Positions 33,370 to 46,403 are shown, numbered from the stretch's first letter. The stretch: DNA of 64,000 nt from Oikopleura dioica (GCA_907165135.1 OU015568.1:13028501-13092500); one strand, 5' to 3'. Translations and numbers: made by a program. The notes: a model not told the origin generated them from the letters alone.

Positions 33370-33697
33370 GAGATAGAGAGCGGGGAGCGCGTTGGCCTGA
33401 CGCGTCCGCGGTGCGTGGTGAGGGCGAGGGGACAAGTCACCATTGCGATCAGAGAAAGAGAGCGCGCTAAGGAGAGAGCTCACCCAGCGAGTGCGCGCCG
33501 CCCTGCTCCTGCCATCCAAGCACACTTCGAACACGGCCTCCACTCTTGGTCGCGCCAGAGAGAGCGAGTAAGAGACAATTTATTTCACCTCGAACACCGC
33601 CAAATCCGAACCTTTTACGCTTTCACTCTATTTGTTTTGCTAAGAGAATTCATAAAAAGAGAGACTAACCTCAAAAGAAAACATGAAATTTGATTTG
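33370..33697 (+). promoter_or_regulatory. GA-rich, CpG-containing block with a possible first exon
   Basis: GAGAG-type runs and CpGs between 33370 and 33560 contrast with the AT-rich surroundings. At 33683 an ATG opens MKFDL and meets a GTACGT donor at 33698. This could be a promoter and first exon of a plus-strand transcript. It does not fit the phase of the nuclear-receptor exon 2 downstream, so the partner exon is unknown. Confidence 0.3.
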
Positions 33698-34093
33698 GTA
33701 CGTACGAGGAAGCCTTTTTTATTCAATTCTTTCATGCTGTAATTAAAAAATAAGGGACATGTGATGGTGGGCCGTCACAGTGACCGTATTTTGATCGTAA
33801 AAGCGGATTCACGCGATGATGAAATAGAGTTTGAAGCCTAATGTTATTACCACAACATTTCGTTGATCAAATGACACGACCATGCAATAAGTTAATTTAT
33901 TGGGAAAGAGAGTGAATTCTTAGAAAGAAATCAGTCGCCGGTGACCTTTTTCTGGAAGGTCGAGCGCACAGGAACAATAGTAGCGCTGGGAGGTCATTGT
34001 CGGAGAGTGTACCCAGTAAACATGTCTATTTCAAGATAAATAATTAGTACTATCTGTGCCATGCGAATGGCCAAAGCGCGCCCTGTTCGCCCA

Positions 34094-34619
34094 GGTGGGT
34101 TTTGAATTTAATCGGGCAATCTTGGTCCTGCTCTCTCCCTGATCTTGAAAACATAAACCAAACATATCATACATGTATGGATAGAGTTTTTAAAGATCTA
34201 GCAATTCTGCATTGGAATTCCAAAAATATCAAATATAATCAGTTTTATCGGAGTTTTTCCTTCAAAACTGGGTTGCATTTTTTGAAAATTGAATAGTGCG
34301 AGACATGAATTCAGATTAGATTTCAACATTTTAAACGCCTGAAAACCGGTAATTTTTGGCTGATTTGTTATTCAAATGCAGAGTTTATCAACCTGTGGGA
34401 GATCGAAAAGGATCTGATTGTTAATTTTGGTGAAAACCGGCAATTCAGATAAAAATCGGTAAGTAAAAACCGGGAATTTCTATAGATTTCGGAAATTCCA
34501 ATGCAGAGTTTGTAGAGCTCAAAAGCTCTTTCCAACCATGTGTCATATGTTGGGGGTTTATTAGAAAAGTTCGGAGCTACAGCCAAAGAAAGATTGCCCG
34601 ATTAAATTCAAAACCCACC
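34094..34619. mobile_element. 526-bp MITE-like element with 30-bp TIRs
   Basis: Terminal inverted repeats GGTGGGTTTTGAATTTAATC plus CGGGCAATCTT at 34094, repeated inverted and ending at 34619. They are flanked by a 3-bp duplication CCA (34091-34093 and 34620-34622). The interior repeats AAACCGG-type and ATGCAGAGTTT motifs. No transposase. Superfamily not assigned. Confidence 0.7.
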
Positions 34620-36981
34620 CCAGCGAGATCAAGTTTTCGCTTATCTCATCTTTTGACGCCTCGACGAGGTCAAACACGAACGGTATGACCAGGGCGGACT
34701 GTTCGACTATCGAGGCTGGCTTATATTTAGACTATAAACTTTAGAGAAGCAACAGAAAGAGGCGTTTTTATTACTTCCTGTATTATTTTGTCGATAGGCA
34801 TAATTCAGGCAAAGTCCCGAATCGTAAAGGCACACTTAAGATTTCGTTACTTAAAATAAACTAACAAAAATTGGGGGTTATCTAGAGTTAAAAATAGTGA
34901 AAGGAAAGTGAATTATGAAAAAACGGAAATAAATTAAAGGCATTGAAATTTATTATTGAAAATGTCCCTAATTAGTGTCCTGCTGAAAACAAATGCAATC
35001 CAATCAAGTCATTCAATAATATGCCAACTGGCATCGAAATTAAACCTTTGCTTTGCTCCAGTTTTATTTTATCGTAAGAAAATAGACTCGAATCATAGAG
35101 AATTTGGAGCATGTTCGGTCTAATACTGGTTGCTCTTCTGCCCGGAAGGTGTGCTCGCCCTTGAACTTCTTGTCTTTTTTGCATACTTAACGGTTTTCAA
35201 CGAACATGGTTTTTACAGGAATCGAAATTACGTAAAGGTTAACAAGTTTTTTTTTCTAACGAACCACATTATCTATCTGGCCCCGGGGTAAAATGAATTT
35301 TCGCCGTTTTGGAAGTATTATTCTTATAAATTAAAAGTTTATTATTATAGTATTATACCTTGTAAATATACTTTTCAAAGATTACTTCAGAGATTACGAG
35401 AGATTTAAGAAAGAGATGTTCAAATATTTTGAGAATTCTTAAGATCTTTCGATTTTATTTCTCAATTAGGCTTTTTAAGGCAATTTAATCGATACTATAA
35501 ACAAATAGAAAGACTTAAATTGTATAAATACACAAGAATCATACTTAATGAAGGCACATCAAATAAAAAGAGTTGATTCGCGACAAATGACTACTTTTCC
35601 AGATAAACAGCGGTGGTGGTGCTGAAAAATGAACTTTGCTTAGTCGTGCCCATCCCTCAGGCACCGATTTAAATCACGAGACCATTCTTGTTTTCAAGAG
35701 TCTTGATGAACTCAAAAAGTTTATAGCGCTAGAAATCGCTGTCTGAGACTCTTTCACTAAGAGCCTCAATGTCGACCATTCTGGTCGGACCAAGTACAGT
35801 AATATGCGGCGGACTTCAGATTAATGATGGTATTATGACCGGTCAATTGTTTCTGTGTTCTGAAGGGTGTGAAATTTAGACTCTAAATATTAGAGGCGTG
35901 TTTTCAAGTTTTTGAACCATCTGAAGTTGTTGCCGGAACTAATTCAGAGCTAGCCTGGAGGCTTATTCAACATGTCAGGGCTAGCTTCCTTGCTGATGTC
36001 GGTCTGGTAGCTTGGTGGCGCTGGTTCCGGTGAATTTTTCACCGAAGTCATAAACTCTTGCCTAGCCTAAAGTTAACTTGCATACATTTTTAAGAGATAT
36101 CTGAGAATGTTTGAGATTGATTATCATTCTGATTTATCGGATTATAAAGGATGTATATAAAAAGTAAATTTGTGTTATTCAGACAATTTGAAAGCTTAAA
36201 AACAGACATACATTTATTGTTTGATCTTTATTAAAGGAGACAGAATTATATTCTTATTAATGTTAAATATTTATATGTTGTCTCTCAGTATTCAAGAACC
36301 AAAGGCCCCTTCGATAAGTAAAAGCCAAAAAATAATTTATCAAAAATATCTTCAATGGCCTAAACGTTAAAAGAGGACGTCTAACAACAAGTCTTCAGTT
36401 TTATTATCTTTTTGAACAAAAGTTGCTGAGTAAATGTGATTTTAATGATTTGTGCGCACTCATCGTTTCCAGTTACTCATGAAAGAATGTAACTTGGTAG
36501 GAGAGGCTGTAGGATCAAATATTGATCTTTATTGACCATTCTCTTGGAGCTCAAGCGCCGAACTCGCGTTCTTCGTCTTTTCTTCTGTGACCTTTACGTG
36601 CGCTAGAGAGAAGGAGAAACAGCGTTCGCCCCAAGAGCCAGACCGCCTTCTCAATTATCGATCCACTCGAGAAAACATAATAATCACGAAAGAACGCTCC
36701 ACTTTCTTTTTACTGGAGGTGCGTTTAGAACAAGAAAACACCTAAATAAGGGTTACATTGTAAATATTTGGTCTGGTTTCAAGTTTTGACCTCGTCTAGC
36801 TCTAAATATTTATAACAAATCGGAACGACTCTGAGTGCCTAAGCTTATGATTTAAAAAAATCTAAAAGTTGTTTGATTAAGAAACTCAAAGCTATGTTTT
36901 TTAGACTTGAAATCGGTCATTTCATATTCGCGATTTTGTTGATGTATTGAGCGAAGATTCTACGCTGGAAGACAAACAAAA
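34620..36981. other. Intergenic region upstream of the nuclear receptor
   Basis: 2.4 kb of AT-rich sequence with only short, unconvincing frames. Possible 5' leader exons of the receptor cannot be identified. A more GC-balanced patch lies at 36540-36680. Confidence 0.35.
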
Positions 36982-39425
36982 ATGTCTATTCCTATGTAAG
37001 TACACTGCTGCTTTTCGGTAGTTTCAATATCGTTGTTTAGGGAGCAAGGGGGCGGTAGATGGAGACAAGACAGTAGAAGCAGTGATGATGGACGAAAAGG
37101 TCCTGAGCCGAAGATTCTACCTGACGAGAAATGTGCCGTTTGCGGGGGAAAGGATCGGTTGATATCAACTCAAGTTGTTCTCACATTCCAAATTGCCATC
37201 GACTGTCGTAAAATGCTTGCTCAATAGTTTTGTTGGTTTTAAATAGTTTTAATGGGTCTTTATTGCGGGCGGTATTTCATAAGATTTCCAGTAATCGGAA
37301 AAATGACCGTAGTTCAAAATTTGAATCAACCTAAAAATAGGCCACAGGATTCAACTACAGAGTTGTAAGCTGCAATGCTTGCAAAGCGTTTTTTCGCCGC
37401 TCAGTCACATCCGGAAAAAGGTAAGAAGATTTGAATAAAAAACGTATCATACCGTACCCTGTTTATACTCATATCAACGCAAGGGAAATATAAGAGTGCC
37501 TAAGGCACTGCTAAACTTATAATACGGCTTATAACTTGGTAGAAACGCTTCTGGCAAAATAGAATAGCATTTTTTGTCAAAATAGAACCATCGTATCGCT
37601 CTTTATCAAGTTATGATTATAAATAGGCCTTGTTATCGGTGCGTCCAATTTTGACTGAGAAGAGCACTTAATTATCTTCAACAAGGATCATTTCGAACAT
37701 TTACCGATAAATTTAGAATGTACCAGCTTGGAATGAAAAACTTTAACTAAGCTAGAACAAAACTAACTCAATAATCAAAAACATTTGTAGATTCTGGCAT
37801 TTTACCCACCAAACCAACTGATTCACTCTATTCTAGGTACCCATGTCGGTTCGAAGGGATGCCAATGCGATCCAACACCGCCGCCGATCGAGCTCAGATG
37901 CTCTCGATTTGCCAGCATTGTCGGCTGGCAAAGTGTCGCCAGGCGGGAATGAAGGACGAGTACGTTCACAACCTGCGCTTTGGACGAATCGAACGCAAAA
38001 GTAGAAAGCTGCACGGGAACGGGAACTTTAGAAGCGTACTTGATCCTGGCCAGGCGAATCTGCTCGATCTCTTTCAGTCTTTTTGGAAGTAAGTTTCAAA
38101 GTTTAACAAGTCTACTCGCTGAGCGCCCTAATGCGCTTTAGTATAACTTTACAGGCGACAGAGTATCATCGAACTGCTATATGAGTACAATTGTTAGGAT
38201 TTCACTCATTCTGTTAGCTACGCTTTCGACCTTTAATAATCTGTTTCAGAATCTACAGAAACTTCTCGAACATCCCTCAGTCTCCCGGAGTGCTTACGCC
38301 AGGACAAATGCGAAAAATGAGCCAGTTGGACCGATTCGAAGCTCAGCTCACTCAAATTGAGCGACCAGAAGTTCCTCGTAAGACCTTTCCATAAAGAACA
38401 ATGGTTTATCGTATTCAAATAGATCCTGTTCCTGGAGATAAGCTCTCATACATCAACTACATCAAGAACGTTCTCACTGTGCATGTCAAGATCGCAGAAA
38501 AACTGCTAGAATTTATACCTGAATTTCGGACGGTAAGAGTTTGAGCTAGAGGAGAAAGAAAGTGCCCCTTTCTTGGAAATAAGCTACTGGGATTAAGAGA
38601 TTAACCGAGTCAAGTTTCCCAGAAACTCAACTTTGAATTACTTTATTTATTCAGATATCCCCCGAGACGAGACACTATTGTATGAGATTTGGCAGTCTGG
38701 AGATGTCGATGGCCCGCGGCGCGTGCAACCGCTCGCTCAATGACGAGTCGGAGAATGATACCAAAAAGCTGTCGATTACGGGAAAGGGGCTCACCACAGA
38801 CCATCTCAAGTAAGTTTCGCGGACTTGAACCACAGTTGAATCAAGAATGATTCTTGAGGACACGCCTTATACTGACATTTTTATCGTCATCTTCAGAAAG
38901 GAAGTAAATCTTTTACGAATGCATGTATGCATAGTAAAACGTACATTTCTTTACAAAAAGAGTTCACAAACTCATGGAAAGAAAAAACTAACTCTTTCAT
39001 TCAGGAACTTGGGAATGACCTCTGGCCTCGTTGACGGGATGATGGAAGTGACCCAAGCAATGAGAGGCTACAAAGGCGACGAGATCGAATGGGCTCTTGT
39101 CGGTGGAATGTGCCTTTTCAATCTGGATCGTGACTCGAACGTCTTCAAACCTACAATGGAAGAGAAACATCAAATCGAAACTATTCAAGTAATCAGTTTC
39201 GTTTCCCTTAAGAATTGCTAACTATCTATTTTTTAGGAAACACTGCTGCTTATTTTGAAAATCAAACTTCGCCACGAAGGAAAGCCAATAAAATACCTCG
39301 CCAATTATATGGAATTCGTTACTAAAACACACAGCTTTGCTACGGGATACAAACGATTTAAATCAAATAAATTCATGAAAATAAGCTCACAGTTGAAGTT
39401 GGAAAATTCATTTTTCATCGTATAA
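36982..39425 (+). CDS. Divergent nuclear receptor (zinc-finger DBD plus LBD)
   Basis: Exons 36982-36995, 37041-37152, 37341-37420, 37837-38088, then about 38250-38380, 38423-38532, 38656-38810, 39004-39187, 39237-39425. The first finger reads CAVCGGKATGFNYRVVSCNA followed by CKAFFRRS (P-box CNACKA instead of the usual CEGCKG). The join inside CAVCGGK|ATGFNY needs a GA-AG intron. The second finger reads CRFEGMPMR...CQHCRLAKCRQAGM and seems to lack one of four zinc-binding Cys. The rest is a helical ligand-binding domain (EWALVGGMCLFNLDRD and ILKIKLRHEG are LBD-like). Subfamily not assigned; ligand unknown. Confidence 0.85.
37153..37340 (+). other. GA-AG intron in the nuclear receptor
   Basis: GGAAAG|GATCGG ... 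AAAATAG|GCCACA, phase 0, giving CAVCGGK-ATGFNY with the spacing expected for the first zinc finger. The alternative GT site at 37158 would need a TA or other odd acceptor. Confidence 0.7.
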
Positions 39426-39506
39426 TTGAACGCGTTTTTATCCCATTTTTAAGCAAATAAATCAATTTCCGAATGGGGAAAGTTTTTCCACTATCGTCCA
39501 AAAGTC

Positions 39507-39564
39507 TACTTTGCCGGTGCCGCAGGAGATACCTCACCAGTCGATTCCCCTTCTCCTTCTCCCT
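39507..39564 (-). CDS. C-terminal exon fragment of an unresolved minus-strand gene
   Basis: Minus strand: an acceptor ATACAG near 39565 opens a frame encoding a Gly/Glu then Pro/Ala-rich tail, GEGEGESTGEVSPAAPAK, with TAG at 39509-39507. A GTAAGTG donor lies upstream at about 39614. The rest of the gene could not be traced. The tail could be a chance ORF. Confidence 0.3.
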
Positions 39565-40275
39565 GTATGACATAAATATTTTTACAAAAACACGATTTAG
39601 AAGAATCACTTACCCTTCTGATAAAAAAAAAACAAACAAATAAAAATGATAAAGTGCTAAAATGTCTTGTTATGATTGATAACTTATCAAGTATTACAGA
39701 ACGACACGACAAGTTCAAATCTTTCTATTTTCAAAGTCAGCCTCCGTAGTTGCTAAATTTTTCATAAAAAAGTCGAAAGCAGGATAACTTTAATAAAGAA
39801 GATTGATAAGATTTTCCGTGAAAAGATAATTTGGTCTTGAAATAAACTTTTCGATGTAGCTGACTGAATACTGAAGCAAAATTTGATCGAGCGCAAGATT
39901 CTGTTCTTTTGAGAAAAGCAGTTCCTGGAGCCAAGAACAAAACCCTCGTCAGAATTCGAAAGCCTAACGCATTGTGCTCTTATTTTCTTCGAGCGTTTCT
40001 ATTGTTCTTTTGGGCCCCAGCTAAACTCTCAAAATAAGCAAAAACAGAAAAAATCAAGAGAACTTGTTTTAACAGGTCTACGTATCTGCGGTTCTCTGTT
40101 TCTACTGGCAACAAAATTTTTAAAAGGCCTGTCTAAACACTCGCCCCAGGCGTCAATAATCGCGGACCGGACGAATCCCCTCCCACGGGAAATTTTTTAT
40201 AAAGAACTTGTTGGTAAAGAACTTTCGAAAAAGGCAAAAAGAAGGGACAGAGAAGAGTTATAAGACGAACGTAAA
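39565..40275. other. Intergenic or unresolved gene region
   Basis: Between the tail exon and RIM-BP. No clear exons. Contains an A-rich run (39629-39638) and otherwise unremarkable AT-rich sequence. Confidence 0.3.
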
Positions 40276-42691
40276 ATGCCGAAAGAAAGACGAATTTCAT
40301 TTGAAGATGAAAAAATGGTAAGTTGATTATTTTCATCAACGATCAATAGACATAAATGAAAATAAGTAACTATTTTTTGTGAGAATCAATTGATGACATT
40401 CAGATGAAACAAAGGCACTTGCATACTAAAACCAGGGTGGAACGTTGGGGCAAAAAAATTGAATTTGGCCGCCCGATTGCCCGCCCGATTAAAATTTTCT
40501 TTGTCGGCGCCGTCCGATTGCCGACCGACTTTTTGCCCGCTTGATTTGCCCGGGCGCCGACTTTTGCCCGGAAATTTAGGCAACCCCCAAACCAAAAAAT
40601 ATGTAAATTTATTGAAGAAAAAGGATTATTTTGTATCCCGAAGGAAGAAGGGCACTCATGGAGAACCGAAACCGGACATTTTAAATAAAATTCCAGTATT
40701 TATGTCCCTTTAGATGTCATTTTTTCTTCTGGGCGCCGACTTTTTTTCCGGGCGCCGATTTTTGCCCGATTGCTCGACTTTGCCCGATTTTTACCTCGTA
40801 AAATCGAGCCTTGCGCCGCCCGATTTGCCCGCCCGCCCGATTTTTTGCCCGGTTTGCCCGACTTGCCCGGTCCCAACGTTCCACCCTGCTAAAACAGTAT
40901 GATGCTCTCTTTACAGAGCACTTACCGAAGCCATGTAAATATGCACAATGTAACGCAATGAGCTCTTAGAAAGAATTGTAAAGGTGTTCTTTTGTGAAGA
41001 CGCGTTTTTAAGAAAGAATTGGAAAGAAAAGTCGACGAACTGGCGGCTGAAAATAGAGAACTGCTGACTTTTGTCGACGAGAGCGTACGAATTGCGGAAG
41101 AATTCAAACAGAAAGCGTTCTTGATGGGAGAGAGCTTGGAGAAAGACGCACAGCTGATTTACGCAAGAGCTTTGTACGGTGAGATCTCTTGAACCAAGAT
41201 TCTATATTTTGATTGACTTGATTAAGATCACTCATCGCGTGATCATCAAGAATTAAGTCTTTCGAAAGATGAAATTATCATTATCGAAGGCAATATCGAC
41301 GATGACGGATTTTACTCGGCTAAGAATTTTAAAAAGCAGAGCGGACTTGTACCTTCTAATTTTATTCAACTACTCCAAATTGAAACTACTCCTTTGTAAA
41401 GGTTTTAGAAAGATATTTACTATAAGTTATAGTCTATAACAAGTGTTATGTTGGTATATAAACATTAAGACACAGATCTTTACAAACAACTTAACAATCT
41501 AAAACCTTATGTAGTCGCACTTGTTGTCAAACCTTTGTATAAAATATATTGGCGATGGAAGATTACGCCTAAGTGGAAAGCTTCAAAGAAATTCTTTTAT
41601 TCTTATTTCTCAGAAAGAGAGCTTCTCTCTTTTATCCGGTCCATCTATCAGTACGGTGCTTCAAAACTCCGCAGGTTTGAAAGCTCACAAATTAAATTTT
41701 ATTATCCTCTTTAGAACTTATTCGAGTTCTGGAACTCCAGTCCGACGATCAAACAGTACTCAAGGTGTCTAAACCGATCAGTCTGACGGAGAGAGAACCC
41801 TTACCCTTCAAAATAGTCCCTTCTACAACATCGGCAAGAGTCATTCTACCAGAAATGGAGAATGACTTTCATCTGCATCTCAGAGCATCTAGTTTTCAAC
41901 AAATTGTAACACTTCAAAAAGGAACCAAAGAACATGAATTCAAAGATCTAAGCGAGGAGACGTCGTATACAATCGTCTTTGGAGGTTATTCTTATGTCTT
42001 CACAACTGTCAAGAGAGAGACCTTGTCAAGTTACTCGTCCGGAGAGACAGACGAAATAATCCCTCAGCTAAAGAATCTACGAGGATGTCTCGAAGGAAAC
42101 CTTTTAACGATAGAATGGGACGAGTATGAAAACGCGAAAGAATATAAGGTGAGCTCTAAAGAATGAACTTTTGAGCAACCGTGAAATTTACCTGACCAAA
42201 GCTGATTTCCTGGTTAAAAACCTCAAAAAGGCTTCTAGCTGTACACGCGCGATGGAACAGAGCTAGTTGGTACGGTGAAAGAAGGAAACGCCACGAGCCT
42301 CGAGATTAACTACGATGTTAACACGGAAGCTCAACAAGCGCTCTACATGGATGTGACGAACATAAAAGGATTCTCATCCTTGAAAACCAAAATTCCGATA
42401 ACGATGATAGTTAGAGCACTTTTCGACTATATACCAGGTAATGGAACCTAAAGAATATTGAATATTCTGACGCGTTAAGAGTATTTCAAATCTCAAGGGA
42501 TGATGTTTTATGAAATAATATATTTAGAAACAATGAGTCCAAATTCGGATTACACAAGAGAGTTGGCGTTTTCAGAAAACGAAGTCCTATCAGTCCGCTT
42601 GCCTGTTGATAAAGACGGATTCTATTTCGGAGAAAAACTTGAAAATAAAATGCGAGGCTTAGTACCTTCAAATTTTGTACAGCCCATTTGA
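40276..42691 (+). CDS. RIM-binding-protein-like SH3/FN3 protein
   Basis: First exon at 40276 (MPKERRISFEDEKM). After a long intron comes a coiled-coil exon (from about 41016, KELERKVDELAAENRELL) running into an SH3 domain (ARALYDH ... DDDGFYSAK ... GLVPSNFIQLL). FN3-like sequence follows (about 41521-42160 and 42238-42440), and then a second SH3: VRALFDYIP|ETMSPNSDYTRELAF ... DKDGFYFGE ... GLVPSNFVQPI, stop at 42689. The order SH3, FN3, SH3 and the DYxPxxMSPN motif match RIM-BP, a presynaptic active-zone scaffold that ties calcium channels to RIM. It is much shorter than vertebrate RIM-BP. The join after the first SH3 (stop at 41396) to the FN3 exon is unresolved. AATAAA at about 42732. Confidence 0.82.
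40433..40888. mobile_element. hAT-like MITE in the RIM-BP first intron
   Basis: The TIR CAGGGTGGAACGTTGGG (17 bp) at 40433 is repeated inverted to 40888. Flanking duplication CTAAAAC (40426-40432 and 40889-40895, 7 bp). Subterminal C-rich repeats (CCCGCCCGATT) resemble in style those of the larger element at 15346. No ORF for a transposase. CAGGG ends and a 7-8-bp duplication fit hAT. Confidence 0.8.
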
Positions 42692-43060
42692 TAAATCTGT
42701 TTACTTTGTATTTACATTCCTGCCAAGAAAGAATAAAGGATAGTTTGAGATAAAATATATTTTACTTTGATCAGGACAAAATGAAGAAAACGGAAAAAGG
42801 ACGGTGAAGTCAATGAGGTCAAAAATAGATCAGTGAAAAACAGCAGTGATAAGAATATCAGTTTCGAAAGATAAGAGGGTTCAGGAGGTGCTTGTAATGG
42901 ATAAGAGTGTTTTTGATTTCACGGCCCTGAGGTCCAGGGAGATAGAGCAGGTGATTGAAGACAGTAGATCATGTATAAAAAAACATAGATTGAAGGGTTG
43001 TTATAATTGGTTTATCTAAATTTAAGATTCTTAGCTCAGATTGGTGAGTTGAAAGTGCAT
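42692..43060. other. Spacer between RIM-BP and GMDS 3' ends
   Basis: Convergent 3' region, 369 nt; a polyadenylation signal for RIM-BP (AATAAA near 42732). Nothing else seen. Confidence 0.4.
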
Positions 43061-44444
<1,384 letters not shown>

Positions 44445-44454
44445 CTGAAATAGA

Positions 44455-45012
44455 TGAATGAAAATGGCATTCTCGGGACCAAATCCTGACCTCCTTGTTT
44501 CTTGTGCTTATCTGAAAGCCCATGATCTAAGGAGTCGAATGGTATATAACTTAGGGTCTTAGTCATAGATAATGACGTCATTTTGGTCGAAATAAGGGCC
44601 TTATGGGGGAAACCTATGTAGTGCCATAACTTTTTATTGGACTTATTAGTTACGTTGATTTTGGGCTCATTCGATAGAGGAACTCAAGATCTAGGAGCTA
44701 TAAACCATGGTTAACCGACCGGTTTCAAAATTTTGACCACGTGGTTTACCGGGTGGTTGACCGCGATTTTCCCCTCCCGACCTAGATCTCGAGCTGCTCT
44801 TTCTAATGAGCCCAAGATAAATATACTTTTATAAGCTCATTTAAAAATTAGAGCACTACATAGGTTTTGACCAAAATAGGTAGCCCTATGACGTCATAGT
44901 TGATGACTAACACCCCTTACCTATACCATTCGACTCCCCAGATCACGGGCTTTAAAATAAGCACAAGAAACATGAGGGTCAGGTTTTGGTCCCGAGAATG
45001 TCATTTTCATTA
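44455..45012. mobile_element. Foldback/MITE-like inverted repeat upstream of GMDS
   Basis: The left arm from about 44455 (AATGAAAATGGCATTCTCGG) pairs imperfectly with the right arm ending about 45012. Shared blocks include CATTCTCGGGACCAAA, TTTCTTGTGCTTAT, GGAGTCGAATGGTAT and ATGACGTCAT. The arms are about 160-190 bp and the centre is unpaired. No clear target duplication. It begins about 10 bp upstream of the GMDS ATG, so it may overlap its promoter or leader. Confidence 0.65.
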
Positions 45013-45092
45013 ATCAATAGCCAAAAACAGTTTTTCTCTGAGAACTGGACTGAATAAATAAAGTGGTCTCAATGGATACACAGGAAGGATTT

Positions 45093-45209
45093 CTATCGCT
45101 TTTTTCCTAGAGAAGCCAAATATTTCCCCATGACTTTCTGTTTCTCTGTTTGAACGACAGTTTTAGTGCGAGCAAAGAGTTTTTGTCCTTTCGGAGATAA
45201 TCTGGCCAT
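45093..45209 (-). CDS. 38-residue basic ORF directly downstream of ECI1
   Basis: ATG at 45209, TAG at 45095-45093. The product starts MARLSPKGQKLFARTKTVVQ and ends ...GKYLASLGKKR; highly basic, no membrane segment. It lies 22 nt after the ECI1 stop on the same strand, the spacing expected for a trans-spliced operon. No homologue recognised. It could be a real microprotein or 3'-UTR noise. Confidence 0.4.
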   Translation of the reverse strand: MARLSPKGQKLFARTKTVVQTEKQKVMGKYLASLGKKR

Positions 45210-45231
45210 TAAAAAGTTATTGGTTTAGTTC

Positions 45232-46070
45232 CTAAAGCAACACGTGAAAACAAATTTCCTGAGTATCGGGATCCAAAAGTTGATCGACTCCACTTTTCGT
45301 ATTTTCGTCTCTGGTTTGTAAAAATTGTCGCAAAAGTGGACCTCTGATAAGTTTTTTGGTGATTGCTCGTGCTTGATTCGGGATTTTGATCATTTGCTCA
45401 ACTTCTTTTCTAGCGAGCGCGTGGAGCTCCTCGGGATTATCTGCTAGAATATCAATGAGTCCAGCTTTGTGAGCTTCTTCAGCATTGTAAAGGCGAGCTG
45501 TTCCAAGGGCGAGCTCGGCCTCTCGATTTCCAACAATGGATTGGAAAGTTGACATTACAAAAGTGGGAGTTACCATTCCAAGCATCGGAGCTGAATACCC
45601 GATTTTGCCCTAGAAGATAGTTTCAAACAGGAGATTTACGAGCTCTTGTTTACCTTTGTATTTCGAAGCATAAGTCTCCTGTCCGCTGTACAGGCGATCA
45701 AGCAACCTCCTGCAATTGCAGCCCCGTTGACAGCGGCCACCATAGGTTGATCCAAGTTGTAAAGAGTGAACCACGAATCTTGCAATAAGCGCCAAAAATC
45801 TTCCATCTCATCTCGTGGCTTATCGTGGAGCTGCTTGATATCAAGCCCCGCGCAGAAGATGTTCGGCTTGTGAGATTGAACGATGAAGCCTTTGACGCCG
45901 TCTTTGGCGCATTGTTTCACGCCGTCGATGAGCTCTGGCATCAGAACTCGGTCCATCATGTTGACCTTTCCATTGTCAAGAGTGATAGTAGCAACTCCAA
46001 GCGCATCAACATCAATGGAAGTTGCTCTTCGAGCAATAGCACTGCTCAATCGAACACCCTGGCGGAGCAT
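45232..46070 (-). CDS. ECI1: Enoyl-CoA delta isomerase 1, mitochondrial
   Basis: Crotonase-fold enzyme that shifts the double bond of unsaturated acyl-CoAs in beta-oxidation. Exon 1 is 46070-45654 and exon 2 is 45609-45232, with a 44-nt GT-AG intron. The presequence is MLRQGVRLSSAIARRATSID. The oxyanion-hole region reads FCAGLDIKQL, the second CoA-binding block AAVNGAAIAGGCLIA, then GKIGYSAPMLGMVTPTF, a helix with EEAHKAGLID, and the catalytic Glu region. Length and order match animal ECI1. Confidence 0.88.
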
Positions 46071-46403
46071 TCTTAGTTGCTTACTTTTTTTAAACTTGAA
46101 TAACTCCCAAAGACAACACCGGTTATAAAGACTCGAAAATCAAAATATCATCCGGAAATACTTTTATGCCAGAAGATTCAAACGATGTCGCGTTTTAGCA
46201 CCTTGGAGATTATGCTCCCCTGACTCAGGATTTTTGCGAGAAAAAATTTTCTGACTCATATCAAAATTTGAAGACACATTTCTAATCGGAAATTTTGAAT
46301 TTATTATCAGTTTCAATGAGTTTTTTACAGTAAATGTCGATGAACGACTTCAACTGGACAAATAAAGGCAATTCGAGGTAGGTTACAGACTATGAGAATG
46401 TGG
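46071..46403. other. Intergenic spacer
   Basis: Between the ECI1 start and the hypothetical gene stop (both minus). No coding or structured feature seen; presumably the ECI1 promoter or leader. Confidence 0.35.

Noticed and set aside
33683-33697. MKFDL exon as an alternative first exon of the nuclear receptor
   Set aside because: It ends in phase 0, but receptor exon 2 begins in phase 2.
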